This document shows positions 24,494 through 39,400 of a stretch of 64,000 nucleotides of DNA, in pieces; the first letter of the stretch is position 1, and each line of letters opens with the position of its first letter. The notes beneath the pieces were generated by a model, which saw only the letters and a program-made list of their open reading frames with translations, was not told where the DNA came from and did no database searches. The DNA lies in NCBI RefSeq assembly GCF_965638725.1, contig NC_134982.1:57783816-57847815 (forward strand), written 5' to 3'. The stretch comes from Aptenodytes patagonicus. Lineage: Eukaryota; Chordata; Aves; Sphenisciformes; Spheniscidae. The position numbers and the translations under genes were made by a program.

Positions 24494-27400
24494 GTAACCC
24501 GAGCGGCCCGCCCCTCCCCTGGTCGCCGAGGCAACCCCCCTCCCCCGCCGCCCAGCACGGACGGCTCCCGGTCACCACGGCAACCGCGCTTCCCCCCCGC
24601 CCGCAGCCCCGGGAAACGGTTGCCGCGGTGACCCCCCGGCCCGCCCCGGCCCGCCCCGGCCCCGGCTGTGCCCCGCTTTTCGGCCAGAGCCCGGCGGGGT
24701 GAGGGGCGGGGCGGCGTGTCTTGCCGGTCACCGTTGCGTCTGCCGCCGTCGGTTTGCGTTGGGTCTGTTGGGTTGTGAGAGTGCAGAGGCGGGAGCTGCC
24801 GGTGCGAGCCCTGTGCCGTGAGGCCGCTCGGTGCTGCAGGACAGCTTTCTGTAGCGCCGTCGCGTTTCCAGACCTGTTCCCGGAATAGTTTAGAACTTAA
24901 CTCCTTTTGCGTGTAGTTATCGACCACTGCCAGCAGTATCTGCTCACGGTCGCAAAAAGCCTTAAGCATCAGCTGTCGCATTTTTGGAGGGTGTGCTTTT
25001 CTGTCGTTCTGTGCCCCCTTCCCTGTCTCTGGTGCAGCCGTCATACCCATACTCTTTAATGGTAAGTCGTTTGCATTAAATGATGCCATTTCAGTTACAG
25101 TGCTTCACGTGCTTGCTCTGTTAACTTACTGGTTGTGTTGTGCTTGAGAATCATTGTTTCTGTGATGCTCACTGTGGTGTGTGAGTGTCTTAATGCCACT
25201 TCAGTGAGACTTTAACACTTCAGTAATGAGGAAAGCAACTGTAGTAATACAGGTTTACTTCACAGTCTGGTCAGATTGCAGAATGCACAGTGTTACTGTC
25301 CATTATCGTTTCTCTGAAATCATGGTCTCTACAGTTCCTGCTGCATTCCTTAGCTGAAATTGTGAAACCAAAGTTTTCAAGCATCTTTTTAATGAAGGGT
25401 TGGTAGAGGATGTGCTGATATGTAGCTGTCATATATCCAGTCACAAGTTATATTAAAATAATGTGAAGAAGAAGAATGTGTACTTGAAGGAGTGTTCTTC
25501 ACCAGTGTTTGGAGCTTGTGGGGTGAAACCAGGTTCAGTGGACAGCTGAACTGAGTAGTATTTTGCTCATACAAAGCTCTTGCTTGGGACATCTGCTTAT
25601 GGTTAACTTGGTGGAACAGGACTGTAACTGCCAAACTGGGTCTTTAGCTGCTTGTTATTGTTAATTCTTCTAAAGTATATGACATTTTGCATGTTGGGAG
25701 AGGCTTACTTAAATTGCGAGAAACAGTGGAGGGAAGAGAAGGTTGTGTACTTTAGTGTGGTGTGCTGGTATCAGTTAAGCAGGAACACTGAAAGAATCTA
25801 ATCTGGTAACAGACCTGAGTGGATGTTGCCAAATGGCAGGTTGCTTTTTAGGTGGAGATTGCCAGGACTGTCAGAAATGCTTGATAGGCTGCTGTGAGTG
25901 AAATGTTGCATTCACGTATGATTATTAGCAGGAGACTAACCTGGAGGGAGACTGGGTGGGTGGGAGGGAACTGTCAGACAATTGGGTTTTGAAAAGACTT
26001 GTTTGAGTTGAAGAGTATAAATGTGGACCACAGGGCTCTACAAATAGTTTAAATTTAGGCATGTCACTAGTAATCCTAGGTATAGTCAGCAAAAATGGAG
26101 TGACAGTGGAAGAATACTTTCTTTCGTAGTTCTTTGGTTAAAACTTGCTTGCAGAGTGATCTCTTGCTCTGGATGATAAGCTCTAAAGGCAGGGGATTGC
26201 TTACTAAACCACGATACAGAAGGCTTTCAGCCTACTTTTGATCTGTTCAGAAAAGAATATTTCTTCAGTGCTTCTGTATTTCCTGAATGTTTCACTTTGT
26301 GAGCCCTGACTACCATTGAATCCATGCTGTGGGATGACTGATAAAATTGTGTAGTTGCTTGTATAGTAGTGAATCCTTGCAGCACGTCATTGTGGTAAGT
26401 TTTTGGTAGAAGCTATGGTTTTGTTCACTGCTTACAGAAGTTCAGCTTCATTTGAAGTAACTTTTCTTAAATAACCATGGCAAGAATAAATAAGCATGCT
26501 GCATGCCAAGAGTTGCACGATGTGTTGCTTTAGCTACCTTATAATATGTATTTTCAGATGGCTTGTAATTGACTCCTAATTCCTTTGCACTTCTCAATAC
26601 TTTGGCTTACTGATGAATAACACTGTAGGAGGGAGTTGTGAGCAGGGTGTATGTGTTTGTGATATGAACATTTTTGGTGTCCAGCAAGTTTTGTTTCCCT
26701 AAGCAAGTGGATAGGAGTAAATGGTGAGACAGATTTAACTAACAGTATAGTACATCCAGTTGTGCCTTCTTGTTTTTCATTGAGAGCCAAAGCATGCCTG
26801 CTAAGTTGATGACTCAAGTCCTGGAAAAACAACATTACCATTTTAATCAGGGTTGCTGGCAGTTAGTATTAGCATTTTGTTGTTGAGATTTCCTTCTTCC
26901 CCCTGCTGTGCCCCCCTCCCCAGTTTCCTTATCTGGAAAAACCACTAGCAGTAACCAGTCTGTGAATGTCAATTTATTGATGCTTATCTATGTACCCAAA
27001 AATACAGTTTCTGAGGTTGTTTTTTGAGGTTCTCTTGTTAGACACAACATTATCTGTGACCTTTCCCAATTGTCAACCACTTATTCAGAAACACATTTTA
27101 TGCTAAAGGAGTGTAAAAACCCTATCTTTATATAATGCATGTACTGAGAAGTTGATTCACCACAATGTTGTCTGAGTAGAGATCTGTGGGTAGGATCCAT
27201 TCTGCTTCCATTTTGTCCTTCTGTGTTTTTTCCTGGTAGAGATATGGGACCTGTAGAGGTTGGGCCAAAAACTGCTGCTGTAAAAGCTAAATGTCACCAT
27301 GTGGACCAAGCTCAATGCAAATGAAGAGTTGCTGCAGCCAGCATTAAGGCCATGCAAGAGAAAGAGGTGGGCTTGAAGGCATGACACTGCCCGCTACCTG

Positions 27401-30400
27401 ATGCACAGCAGCGTTTTGCTGTGCCCACTCACGTAGCATGTTCAGGGGATTGTGGAATTGGATTTTGGCCCTGCAGCTGCCATCACCAAACTATCGTGGC
27501 ATACAGTCTTCTACCTTGAAGGGCACAAGTGTTCACAAATCTTTTCCTTTCAAATTTCAGTGAAACTGTCTCTTTATTTGTAATTTTCCTGTTCTCTTAT
27601 GGTGGGATTTGATTGCGAGGCATTGCTTGAGATATTGTCTGATGTGCAAAATTGGGTATTAGCACAGGTGAATGCTGCATCTTTTTTGTAACAGAAGTTG
27701 TCTGTTGCATATATGTAGTTCAGCTTTACTAAATCAACTAGAGAGAAGGTCGCAGCTATCCCTTCTTATTCCTTTGAACATTCTCCATTCCATAGCTTTT
27801 CTTTGGTTCTCCCAATTTCACATCGTGCATTCCATTCACATTTTGTTTTCCTTCCTAGATGCTGTATTGGATTTGTTGTTGTGGTTGTTGTGTCATTCCT
27901 GTGCTGGATGGCCTGAAAACTCAGCTCCCTCTGATTACTTCTCATGTTTGCTATTGTTTGCAACTTCTCGCTTCTGAATGTAAAGTTAATAAAGAAGTTG
28001 GAAGCACTCATTTCTGTGGTGAAGTTGTCCTTTAACTTCTGTCTAGCCATTGTTAAAATTTGTTGGTGACTTTTATATACCCTTTTTTGTTGTTTAGGAA
28101 TGGTTTCTAACTGGACCAAAATTCCACCACCACTTTTCAAAAAGGTTGTCATTGTGCTCATAGATGCTTTGAGAGATGACTTTGTGTTTGGATCCAAAGG
28201 TAAACAGTTCATGCCGTATACTACACAAGTTGTTGAAAGAGGGACATCCTACAGTTTCATTGCTGAAGTGAAGCCACCCACTGTGACTATGCCTCGAATT
28301 AAGGTAAGTGTTTTTTTTCCACTTAGTGTTGTTTCATTTGAGAAAGTTTTGAAGGCTGAGTGGTTTCATATGCTCAGAGTTGGCATATAGGGCAGGTTTG
28401 CTGTGTTACTGCAATTTGTGTCTGAAACTCTCTTTGCTGTAGTAGTGCATATGACAGAGTCCTGATGTGCCATGGCCCAGAGGTGCTTTCTGCAGGAAAG
28501 GTCAGGTCAGGGATTGAAGGAAAGTAGAGAGGCTGAGTAAGAGTAAGAGTAAGAGGTGGCAGCTCCCACTTAAGTCACTTGCCTTGTTTTGTTCCTTTAT
28601 TTGGTAGCTCTGTGGTGGGAAGGTCTGTGAGAATCAGTTAAGGGCAGTTAAGGCCCTAGTGCAGGCTTAAATGATTGACATAATCTTTTCATTTGCAATC
28701 ATGGGAAGGCAGTAGCCTCTCAGTCATCAAATTTTCCAGTTGTTTTCTATCCAAGAACGTTTTTGTTGGTATTTCTCTGTGTTCTTGTAACTTCTGATAG
28801 GAAATCCAGTTTAGTGTAAATTTGTTTTCTCATAGGGATGTTTTTGCAGAGCTTAAAAATTGTGCCAGGTTCCAGGTAACTAAAAGCTGAATTGTGGCTG
28901 TGTCATCAAAATACTTGATCATCCACGCTTCTCAGTGGTAGATCTGAGTGACATTTCTTGCATTGAAGAAGCTGAGAAAGTGAGCGAGGTTTGGTAGGTC
29001 AGCTACGAGGCCAGTGAGAGAGTGAGGGGGAGACGGTCTGGTAACTCTTGATAGGTGTACTTCATTGCATTTTCCGGAAGATTCTTAATTACTGTTTTGA
29101 ATGTGCTATCACTGTTATTGTTAAGTCAGTTTACTTAGGCCTTCTAAACTATCTTTTTGGTGATTTAATGACCAGTAAATGAAGTGAATTTCAACTGGTA
29201 TAGAAAGTAATTTTGCTGTCCACTAATTAAGAAAATATTATTTTTACCTTTCTGTAAAGCAGTTATTATCTCTGACATCAGCTAGCACTGTGTTGTGGCA
29301 GGTGATGTGATGTAGCATGGCAGCTCATGTTCTTTTACTTTATTATGTTTCTTTATTGAAAGTATAATTTCTCTGACCTCTGCTTCATTGCTTCCTCTTA
29401 CACTAATACTGTCGTCTTAGTACTGGAAACTTTTTCGTTTCTGTTAATATGTCTCTTTTCTTTTCTTGTTTTATGTAGGCTTTGATGACAGGTAGCATAC
29501 CTGGTTTCATTGATGTTATTGTGAACCTCAATTCTCCAGCTCTGTTGGATGACAATCTGATATGGCAGGCAAAAACAGCTGGAAAAAGAATAATCTTTTA
29601 CGGTGATGATACTTGGGTTAAATTGTTTCCAAAGCATTTCATGGAATATGATGGAACAACATCCTTTTTTGTGTCAGACTTTACAGAGGTGAGAGGCTTT
29701 GTGTAATCCCAAGTTAAATAATGTGAGTACAAACACAGTGGCAGCTTCTAAGAATGAATGAGTAAAACTATCCTTGTTCTGAAGTATGAACGTGGCAAAT
29801 TGGATTTATATGTGTTTTCAGTATTGGCAATGTGGAGCTAAGCATTTCAGTCCCTCATGCATATGCTGTGGGAAGTGTTTGGATGATACAGTAACAAACA
29901 GTGTGTTACTGTATAACTTTCCTAAACATACAATATTCTTACAAAACTTGTTGTTGTAGGAAGTTAGACCACTTGCTTTGTTTAAAAATTCCACTATCCA
30001 TGTTTCCAGCTTGCTATCGCATTTATATTAGTATGTACCATCTTTCAGAGGTCCATTAATATATAATCTTGGTCTCTTAGAGGCATACTTTCTATAGTAT
30101 TGTATTGCTTTTGTAGTTGCAATATGAGTAGTGTTGCAGTGCGTTATCAAAGAGGGAGTACAGAAAGTAAATGAAACAAATTGTGAAAATTCTTATTCTG
30201 GGCACACTAAAAGAGTAAATGGTTCGGCAATTTTAGTTCATATTTTGAACCTTTCTCATTTTTAAAACCTCAGGCCATTGACCTGCTGCTACTGACTTAG
30301 GTATTTTATGATCATGTTTAAGGAAGTTAGATAGGTCTAACATGTGAATTGGAAGACACTTTTAATTGGTTACTCTGATAAGACTTGCAGAAGCTTCAAC

Positions 30401-33400
30401 ATGGAGTGGAGAAATGCAAACATGCTGCTGGATCTGTGATTATATGGCTCTCAAGCCCTTTATGCAGTCTTTATGCTTTCTGAATATAGCCCATTAAACA
30501 GAAAGCTTTTTATAGTTTTTTAGATAGTTGTATACAGAGTCAACAAAGCGGTGTTGCATGTGAAATTTTGTAAGGATTTTTAATATCCAGGGAGAAACAT
30601 GTGCAACTAAAAATCGGTTGTCAACCTAAGCAGGAAAACATGTGAGTTAGGCCCCAAATAGCACTTTTCAAATAATTTTTCTTTCTTTCTATGTCATCAT
30701 TTTCTCACAGCAAGTACAATCATTTTGTGTTTGTACAGTAGCAAAAACTGAGTTGAAAGAGCAGGAGTGGTTTTTTTCCCCCCTGTGCTTCCAAGCACCG
30801 AAGAGAGGCTTTTCCCTGTACCTACTTCTTGTGAAGTGATAAATCAGGAGTGTGAAGGATGAAAGTGACTGAAAATTTCTTGAAACAGTTTTTAAAAGCA
30901 TCTGTGAAAGCGTGGCAACCCATTTTCTCTGTTTGTCTGTAATCTGATGCCTCATAACCAGAAAAGAGTGAAATGGGGTGAGGAATCTGTTTTGTAAGAC
31001 AGATTTTTTGACTGCCTGGCATTGAACTAATCAATCTGGTTTTTTTTTTCTTTCCTTTTTAACATTGTGAGTGACTGTAATTCTCATCAGCTTCTACAGC
31101 ATTTTCATGGGTAGTGTGACCTAATTTTTCTATGCTTTTTACAAGAGGGAAATTATTTTTACCTTTTAATTCTTTTCCTTTTATTTCTGAGGTTGATGAT
31201 AATGTTACCAGGCATTTAGATAGAGTTTTAAAGAGAGAAGACTGGGATCTCCTAATACTACATTACCTGGGGTTGGACCATATTGGACATATGACTGGGC
31301 CAAACAGCCCATTAGTGGGACCAAAACTTCGTGAGATGGATAACGTCCTGAAGAAGATTCATATGTCTCTTCTTTCAAAGGTAATATAGCTCCTTCCTGG
31401 ATCGATGTTTGTTAGTTGTGGACTAACTTTAAAATGCTTGCTTGCTTGTTTGTGGGTGGTAGCTTGTTTATTCCTAGACTAAGGCGGGTATTCTGTTCTT
31501 TTCCTTCCCTGGCCATTCCCCTGTTAACAGTGTAGTGTAACATTTTTAAGGATTTACTGGCTGACCTTCGTAACATCTGTTAACAGTCTCTTCTGAACAG
31601 CTGTGGGAAATAACTCCCCCTTGGTGTGCGGGAAGAGGAGAGGAATGCGTGCCAAAATTCTCTTATCACTCATGAATTAAAATGGTGGTTAGCATGCTTT
31701 CTAGTAACGAAATTTCACTGGAAAGAAGGAATAATAGGCATGTATAGCTAATGGCTCTGATTTCTACAATTGTGAAGGCATACCTAATTCTTAGATATTG
31801 AAAAGATTCAAATGGAAATGGTGGTTGTAAACAGCATTTTTCTTATGCTAAATGTAGCACATAAATTACCAAATCTGAGTCTGTTTTTAGATTTGGAAAT
31901 ACAGGATGTCACTTATCTGAATAGTCTGGATGTTGAAATAGCAAGTCCTAATTTCAAGTGGCCTGAAGCTTTTTTTTCTTGTTTGATTTTGGCAACTGCA
32001 ATTCAGAGTAGCTGCTCATAAAATTTCAATAGTATTCTTAGACAAATGGAAACTATTGTATGAAAAGAGAGGTTAAATTCTGCCTGTGGAAGTTACAATC
32101 TCACGAACGTTGCAGTGGTTTTGCTGCAGTTTGCTATTATGTTTTGCTTTTGCCAACTATATGCAAGCCTTTATCTCAGTTTTAGAATACAGAAATAAAA
32201 AAAACCCACTTTACTGTTGGATACAACAGGTACTGGTAATAACTAGAGATGACAAAAAGCTGCTTTCTTCTGGAATGACTATTTATTTTCTGCTGTCTTT
32301 GATTTGTTAGCTTAAAATTGTGGGACAGGCCTCACTTATGCTTCTGTTTCTCTTTCTTCAGAAAAATAAATATCATTTGACATCAGTCATGTTGGATTTC
32401 TACCCCAAAAGCACTTGAGAGACTAGAGACTATTAGAAATAGGATTATCTTTTTATATTAAATTTCTATTATATTAATATTTGCGATATTAGTAATTTAG
32501 CATTGCTGTATTAAAAACTCAATGAAGCTGAAGAAATGGAGGGGGGGGAATACTCCTCTGTTAATGCTACTGCTCCTGGACTCCCGATTTTCTTCCTACA
32601 GTATGATGACCTTTATTTAATCCTTCAGTCAGTTTCTTCTGAGTCTGTAAATGAAGGGTTTTTTTAAAGCTTTTTTGTGGTTTTTGTAACATAGTGACAA
32701 GTATGTTAGATAAGTCTGTGTGCCTTTACTGCTAAAAATTAATATTACTGCATAACACTTAGTTGTAGACATCTCTTGTAATCTGCCCCAGGTGTTCTGA
32801 GCCAGCTTAAAAAATGGAGTTTATTTTGAGAAATATTCATGTGTGAAAGTGATAAAGATAGTGAAGCATGATATATATGCATCTTGTTTGTACAGTAACT
32901 TAAATTTATTTCTGTGTCTCGCAGGAAGAAGCTTCTCTGCCCAATTTGCTAGTTGTTTGTGGGGATCATGGGATGTCTGAAACAGGCAGTCACGGTGGTT
33001 CTTCAGAAGGAGAAGTGCACACACCACTGCTGTTTATCAGCTCTGCTTTTGAAAAGAGAAGTGGTAAGGATCAAAGAAGCTTGACTTTTTTTAGAACACA
33101 TTGCCATCTCTAATTTATATTACCTCTAGAATTCTTCCTGAAAAGTGCTTTGTTTGTTCTACAGATATCTGGCAAGACCCATTCTGTGTGACCTAAAACT
33201 CTGTTTTTAGCCAGAGTTTGCATCTATGTCATGGTGAAACCATGGCTTAAGCTTTGTAACCACTGAGAGAATTGAGTATTTCTCAGATGATAACCTTTTG
33301 CAGCACTGCTCTACCTGAGTGTTGAGAGCTAGTGAGATCTGTTCTCAGGATCTTGGGATACTGGTAAATGGATAGGATTAGAAGTAAAGTCCTATTTGAA

Positions 33401-36400
33401 GTGAGTTTTAAGTTTTGTCTTTCTTGGCCAGGATATTTCCCTGGCCTCCATTCTTCCCTCTCAGACAGCCAGGGTAGAGGAATGAATGACAATTTCTCAT
33501 GCTGAGAGTAACAGGAAAGAGGAAGAATTGCTCTTGTGAAAGGGTGAGAGATGACAGCAGTGAAAACATCACTATTGATTGCTAAGCGTTAAGGAAAGAA
33601 TATGGAGCATGAGTGTATTTACTGTATTGGCCAGGCAGTTACTTCCAAATCACTGATGTGAGTTTATCTGTTTCTGAAACTCATTTTCTACTTGTATAAT
33701 ATAGCTTAAGATAAGAGGCAAGAAGGGAATGGTGTGGTAGAGAATCTTTAGTCTAATTTGTAGAGTCTTGCTTAAATAAACTTGACTGAGTGAATCCATG
33801 AAATCTAGTTATACCAGGAGTGAATATTTTCTTTAAAATAATACTTCCCTGTGCCTTTCATTCTGCCTTTTGCTCATTTCCATCTGATTTCCTTGCTTTT
33901 AAAGCCTGTTTGCAGAACCTTGCCTTGTTTATCTTGCTGGAGGTTCCTGCAGCACAGTGGAAGTACATTTATCTGTCAGTCATTTATAAAGCTGTTATCC
34001 AGCTGCAATAGAAAGCATTGTTTGAGGAGTCATTGAAGTCTTTCCAGATATAAAACCAAAACAAAGTCAGGAGCTGACCAAAGCTCTTAGGTAAGTTTTT
34101 GCTTTATAAATTTCACCGGTGCATGTTGACAACCAGGCCGCACAAGTGTAGGTTCTGTAAATGCAGTCTCTTGTTCATTGGGATTAGTTTCTCTTAGGTT
34201 TAAACTGAATGTGCAGTTTTTACAATACAGTGAATATACCTATTCACCTGTCTTTTGGGATAGAGTTTGTGATTTCTAATGATGCCCATGTAAATATCCA
34301 GCAGCTCGCTTCTCATTGCTACAGTAATCAGAATTCTAGTGATTGCTCCTTATGATCCTACTGTAAACAAAATGTGCTGTGGTTAATTTGGTAGACCTCA
34401 AAAATAGTAATCCTGTGGGCTTTTGCATTTAGTATGCTGTCAGAATATTACTTGTGTAGAGTAAGATGTACAGAGATGTGTCACCCGTGATTGGCTAAAT
34501 GCATTTGGTAGTTTGGCTTTTTTTTACCAGTTAAGAACTTGCCTTTAAAGATGAAATCTGAAAACTGCTGACATACAGGCACTCGTGCAGAGAGGCTTTG
34601 GGGATTATAGATGGCATTCTGTGCAAGTATGGGATTAATCAGAGCTAGATGAGAAATGATAGAAGTTCTAAGGGAGCCTTAGAGAGCCTTGAGAGTAATA
34701 AACACTGTATATAGAATTCTTTCTGTACTGTACTTAAGTCAAAACACTCAATGCCTGGAGTTACAAAGAGGACGAAGTAAAAGCATAATAGAAAAACACT
34801 GTTATGTAACTAGTGAAGCACACAAAGGAACAATTGGCAAGACAATCTTAAACAAAAGGTTACTTACGTTAGTGAAGTCATTCACGCCTGTAGATGTCTG
34901 TGGAACTGAAGGCTAATCCTGATAACTGCAGTAAGGTAATGGGATCCTGCACAGAACCCTTTAAAAATCGCTGGGTTTGCCTGCATGGAGCCATAGATTT
35001 GGGCCTTAAGATTCTTTACCTGACCTCTAATTCTGTTTGCCTAACAACCTGATATTAATTAAATCTTGAGCTGTTGTCATTATGTTGAGAAGCTTCTAGA
35101 ATGCTGTCAGCATTATTTTAGATTCTCATTCTTCTTTCATGCATGAAATTAGTCTACTGTAGTGCTTTCTATTCTTTCTAATGTAAAAGTTATCAAACCC
35201 TCTTAGGATGTAGGCTGCATCCTAATATCCTAATTGATATCCTAATATCTCATTGATGTTAAGATGATCTCCACCACCTCTTTTCTTACTTATATAACAT
35301 TCATGTTGTGTTTACGGTAGTTGCTAGCATTGAAGAGTGATACTTGGCTGAGAATTGAATCAATTTCGGTTTCACAGCAGCAAAGGACAGCAGCTGAAAA
35401 AGATCACTCAGCACTCTGTAGATTACTTGAAATAGCTGATCTAACACCAGTGAAAAAATTTTGAAAACAACAAGATGCCGGCTGTCTCTGGAGGTATAGA
35501 ATGGGCCTGTTATTGAAATACTTTTTTTCCTCTTTTTTTTCTTTTTCCTTTTTTTGTTGATTCTAGGTCCTCTAACCCAACCTAAACTTGTGCAACAAAC
35601 TGATTTAGCTAGCACACTGGCAGTAGGTCTTGGTCTACCAATTTCAAGAAACAGTGTTGGGAACCTTATATTGCCAGTTGTGGGAGGCAAGACAATGAGA
35701 GAACAACTACGTTTTGTGCACTTGAATGGGTTCCAGCTTAGTAGACTGCTGCAAGAGAATACACCTGCGTATGAAAAAGGTAAATCAGCTAAAAAAAAAA
35801 GTTACATATACAGAAGGAGATTGTTTATAACACAGTTTGGGCTTTTAGGTTCAAGAGTATAGCATGGCACTGCAAATTAGCCATTCAGTTGAGAGCAGTG
35901 TTCAGAGAAATGATACTGAGTTCAGTCTTTACTGTAACCTACTCTGGCACACTGCCTCTGAATAAAGTTTTTTTAATGACCACTACTACTCCTAGTAGGC
36001 AAAAGAGCAGAAATAACGATGAAAGAGTAAGATTAAAGTAAAACTGCCAGTGTAGTTAAATCTCAGTGGTTTCATATCTGCTATTTGTGAGGTATCCTAC
36101 AAAGGGCACTGATTCTGAGCTATTTGGAGGAATAGCACAATGGAGTGAATTTTCTAGTTTAAATAAAAAGATGCTTCAAGTAAAGCTGGGAAATAATTTA
36201 GGGTAAGTTATCTTTTTATTTCATTCTTATGTATGAATTTGCAGTTCTCTAGGTTCTCACTCCAAGTAAAGTTGCTTATGAAAAATACACATATGTATGC
36301 ATATATATGTGTGTGTGTATTTGGAGGAAAGAATAAAAAGTGGAAAAAATAAACCAAACCTAGCAAAATGTAGTATTTCATTAGGAGGCATGATAAAAAC

Positions 36401-39400
36401 TGCAATATAAGTAAGCAAGTTAATATGATAATTATGTGAAAAAAATCGAGTCAGAGGATGAAGGAGAATATTTTACCATGGACATTAGAAGATGTTGTTG
36501 TCTTAAAGTGACTGTGAAGCTTGAAGTCCTTGTCACTTGATTTATAATCTGTTGAATCATTAAAATAACTGGATGAGAATGCAGAGCTGTGTTACAGCTA
36601 TGAATAATTAAAGTAGATAACAACGTAAAGTTTAGCAAGATGATCATTGTAGGTCAAGAATTAATTATCTTTCAACATCATGGCTTCTAACCATAATTAA
36701 ACCCTGTCCAGGAGTCTAACAAAACAAATGCTGCTTATGGTAGCAACATGTCAATATCAGGACCTATGCTCCATCTATTCTGATATTTTTTTCTGCGCAG
36801 TTTTCCTCACTTAACCCCTTTGTGTCAAGTGAGGAAACTGGCCCTGTTGGAAACTTTGCCCTGGTTGGAGTTCAGGATATGGCTGTGTTACTGAAATTTC
36901 TAACACAAAGCTTCATCTGACAGTATTTCTGCAAGTACTGGTGAAACAGACTGTAGTTTCTACCAGCTCCTGGTTTATATCTTCACTTTCGTTTTATTTT
37001 TGTCTGGGAACAGCTTAATTTCAACTTTCATCTGAGCGGCTTTCATCTGAGAAATGAAATCAAAATTGCTGAGGATGGAAATGTGAGAAATTTTTATGCT
37101 AATTGCTTGTGACTGCTATTAGACATGCTGCCCTACTGGAGAGGGGTTGTGGGGCAAAGCATCTGTGATGAGCTCCTCTCCTTTCAGTGATGGAGAGTCT
37201 CAGTAACATGGAACTAGATCCAAGTCATGGTAGCTTTTTTTACAGTCTTAAGGTGAATTCTCCCTGTTGCTGTAAACTTGTCTTGTTTAAGTTGGGGGTT
37301 TGACTAGAACAGTCATCTTTCAAAACATGGACAGCATGGGTTTGGTGGGCAGTAGCATGGAAGGAGGTAGATGAGAGTGAAATAAAAATGCTAAGAGGAA
37401 TGAAGAGGGAGACTGGGCAAAAAGCATGAAAAGGGAGTAGAACAGCAGCAGCAGATGTGGAGAGAATTTATTTAGATTTCAAAATATAACTTGAACTCAT
37501 TTCAGTGTTCTGTTTAATGAAATAGTGTCATGTCAAATCTCAGTTTGATTAAAGCTCATTTTAGATGATCCTTTCTGGATTTCTGGATTACCTCAAAAGT
37601 ATGACTATGAAACTCTTACTTCAAATATACTGGAAGAGGAGCTTTCTAGGGAATTCACTGTTCAAAGAACTACAGTAGGGAAACAAAAGTCTCCATGCGC
37701 GCTGGCAGCTATCTCGATGTACAAGTGGTTGCTGCTGGCTGAATTGTACTTTCTAGCAGATACCTGCAAGCTTCCTGCATAGTAGGATCAGCATGCTTTG
37801 GAGTCTATTAGAAGTCTTGGGAGACCAGACTGGATGTTCTGAGTTAAAAATTGCTCTCTAAAATTCTCACTTTGAATTCAGCCTGTAGTAGATCAAAGTG
37901 TCTTGTAGTGGTAAGAGACTTCCCAAATGGTAAGGACAGTTCTTTCATAACTGTACGAGAATTGTGAATAGAAATAATTCATTCATCTTACTTCACTTGA
38001 AATAAAATTAAAAATGTTTCTGAGTTTAATAATGTACTTCTGCTGAAAAAGCTTAATAAAGAACATGCTGGGTTTTTTCTAAGTCTGATACACTGTTGAT
38101 GTATCAACAGGAGTAAAAACAGGTTAAAAACTTAAGTCTTTGTGACACCAAACTTTCTTCAGTCATTGCTTTAACACTTGTCGTCTGAAACTGTACAGCA
38201 AATGTTTTGCCCTTCTTTTAGCTAAGAAGGTAAGGAGTGCAAGATGGGAAGATAATGATAGGCTTGTCATATAAAAATTTCCAAATTGGCCTTTTTGCCC
38301 ATAAGTTGTCATTACCTTTCAAGTGAAATCTCAAGGAAATAGAAAGGATTATTAATGTGAAGTGAAACTAAACATTTATTTCTTGCAAAAAATACAGATA
38401 TATGTGAATGTTCACGCATAGCATAACGTCCAGTGAGATATAAGTTTCTGAAGGTTATGCTCTTGCTTTCCTTGTCTTGTCAACTGAATTTATGTTGTGA
38501 TTGCATTCTACACTCAATGACCAATATTTTAAATATCATGTGGCATGTTGGAGTGTGGGGTGATGCACCATAAAATGAAGAGGTAAAATGTCTTAAGTGC
38601 TTTCAGGAACAACGCCATTTTCCACATTTACAATAAAACACAGAAACTGACCTAATTGTTCTATTTTAAATAAATGCTCTTGAAGTTAAACTTACATGGA
38701 GTGAATAGAATGCTCTTCAGGTGCATGTAGGACCCACACTAATAATTTTGGCAGAAATTGTTTTAATTTTTTTTTACCTATATGCTTGTAGTGAGTGTTT
38801 ATGGTTTTTTTCATGTGTGAACAAAATGATGCTTATCTGTTTTCGCCTGCAGCATCTGGTTATTGTCACTGCTGAATATATCTTTGGGAAGTAAAAAGGC
38901 TATCAAGACTCAGCTTTTTGTGCTGCAGCTTTTTGTGTAAATGTTTAATAATGGGAAAGTTGATGATCCAAATCAACAGTAGTTGATGGGAGAATAAAAT
39001 GACTCTCGTGTCCTTTGAATCGACTTGAATCATTGTCTCTTCACACCTACCCTTTGGCATGTATCAACCAGAACAGTTGGTGTAAAGTAAGGATTCTGTG
39101 GAATAACTAGTGAGGGGAAATACATGTAGGAGAAAAGCTACTGCTGCAGTACTTGCAAAGGACTTCTAAATTGTAGGATTTGTCTGTTTGCTTCTTTCCT
39201 GTGTCTCCTGTTGACCTCACTCAAGCTTTTAAAATAAATTTAGAGAGACTAGAGTAATGCAGACGTGTTTCTACAGTATAAGAGAGAAAGAAAAGAAACT
39301 GTGATGTCTCTGTACCTATACTAAAAAGCATACTCACATTAAAACGATTCAGTGGTTCCTTATTTATGTAATGTAAAGAGTTGATCTAAAATTGCTTTCT

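Larger units (their letters stand above)
23815..24800. promoter_or_regulatory. CpG island and TATA-less promoter of PIGG
   Basis: About 1 kb of very GC-rich, CpG-dense sequence surrounds PIGG exon 1 and contrasts sharply with the AT-richer flanks. Recognisable sites upstream of the start codon are an inverted CCAAT box (CCATTGG, 24097-24103), an ETS-type ACTTCCGG site (24121-24128), a forward CCAAT box (24180-24184) and GC boxes such as AGGGGCGG near 24256-24263. There is no TATA box. This is the usual make-up of a housekeeping promoter, which suits a GPI-biosynthesis gene. A 13-G run (24132-24144) lies between the sites. The transcription start is inferred to lie roughly at 24185-24320. Confidence 0.8.

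Noticed and set aside
23822..24631. 269-codon plus-strand frame through the CpG island
   Set aside because: It begins at GTG, runs out of frame through PIGG exon 1 and is Pro/Arg/Gly low complexity. Openness is explained by GC content.
24145..25089. 314-codon open frame on the minus strand over the PIGG promoter and exon 1
   Set aside because: It lies in CpG-island DNA where stop codons are scarce, is antisense to the conserved PIGG exon 1, and its product is low-complexity Gly/Arg/Pro-rich with no family resemblance.
27766..28212. 148-codon minus-strand ORF
   Set aside because: It overlaps PIGG exon 2 in antisense and is otherwise intronic. No domain.
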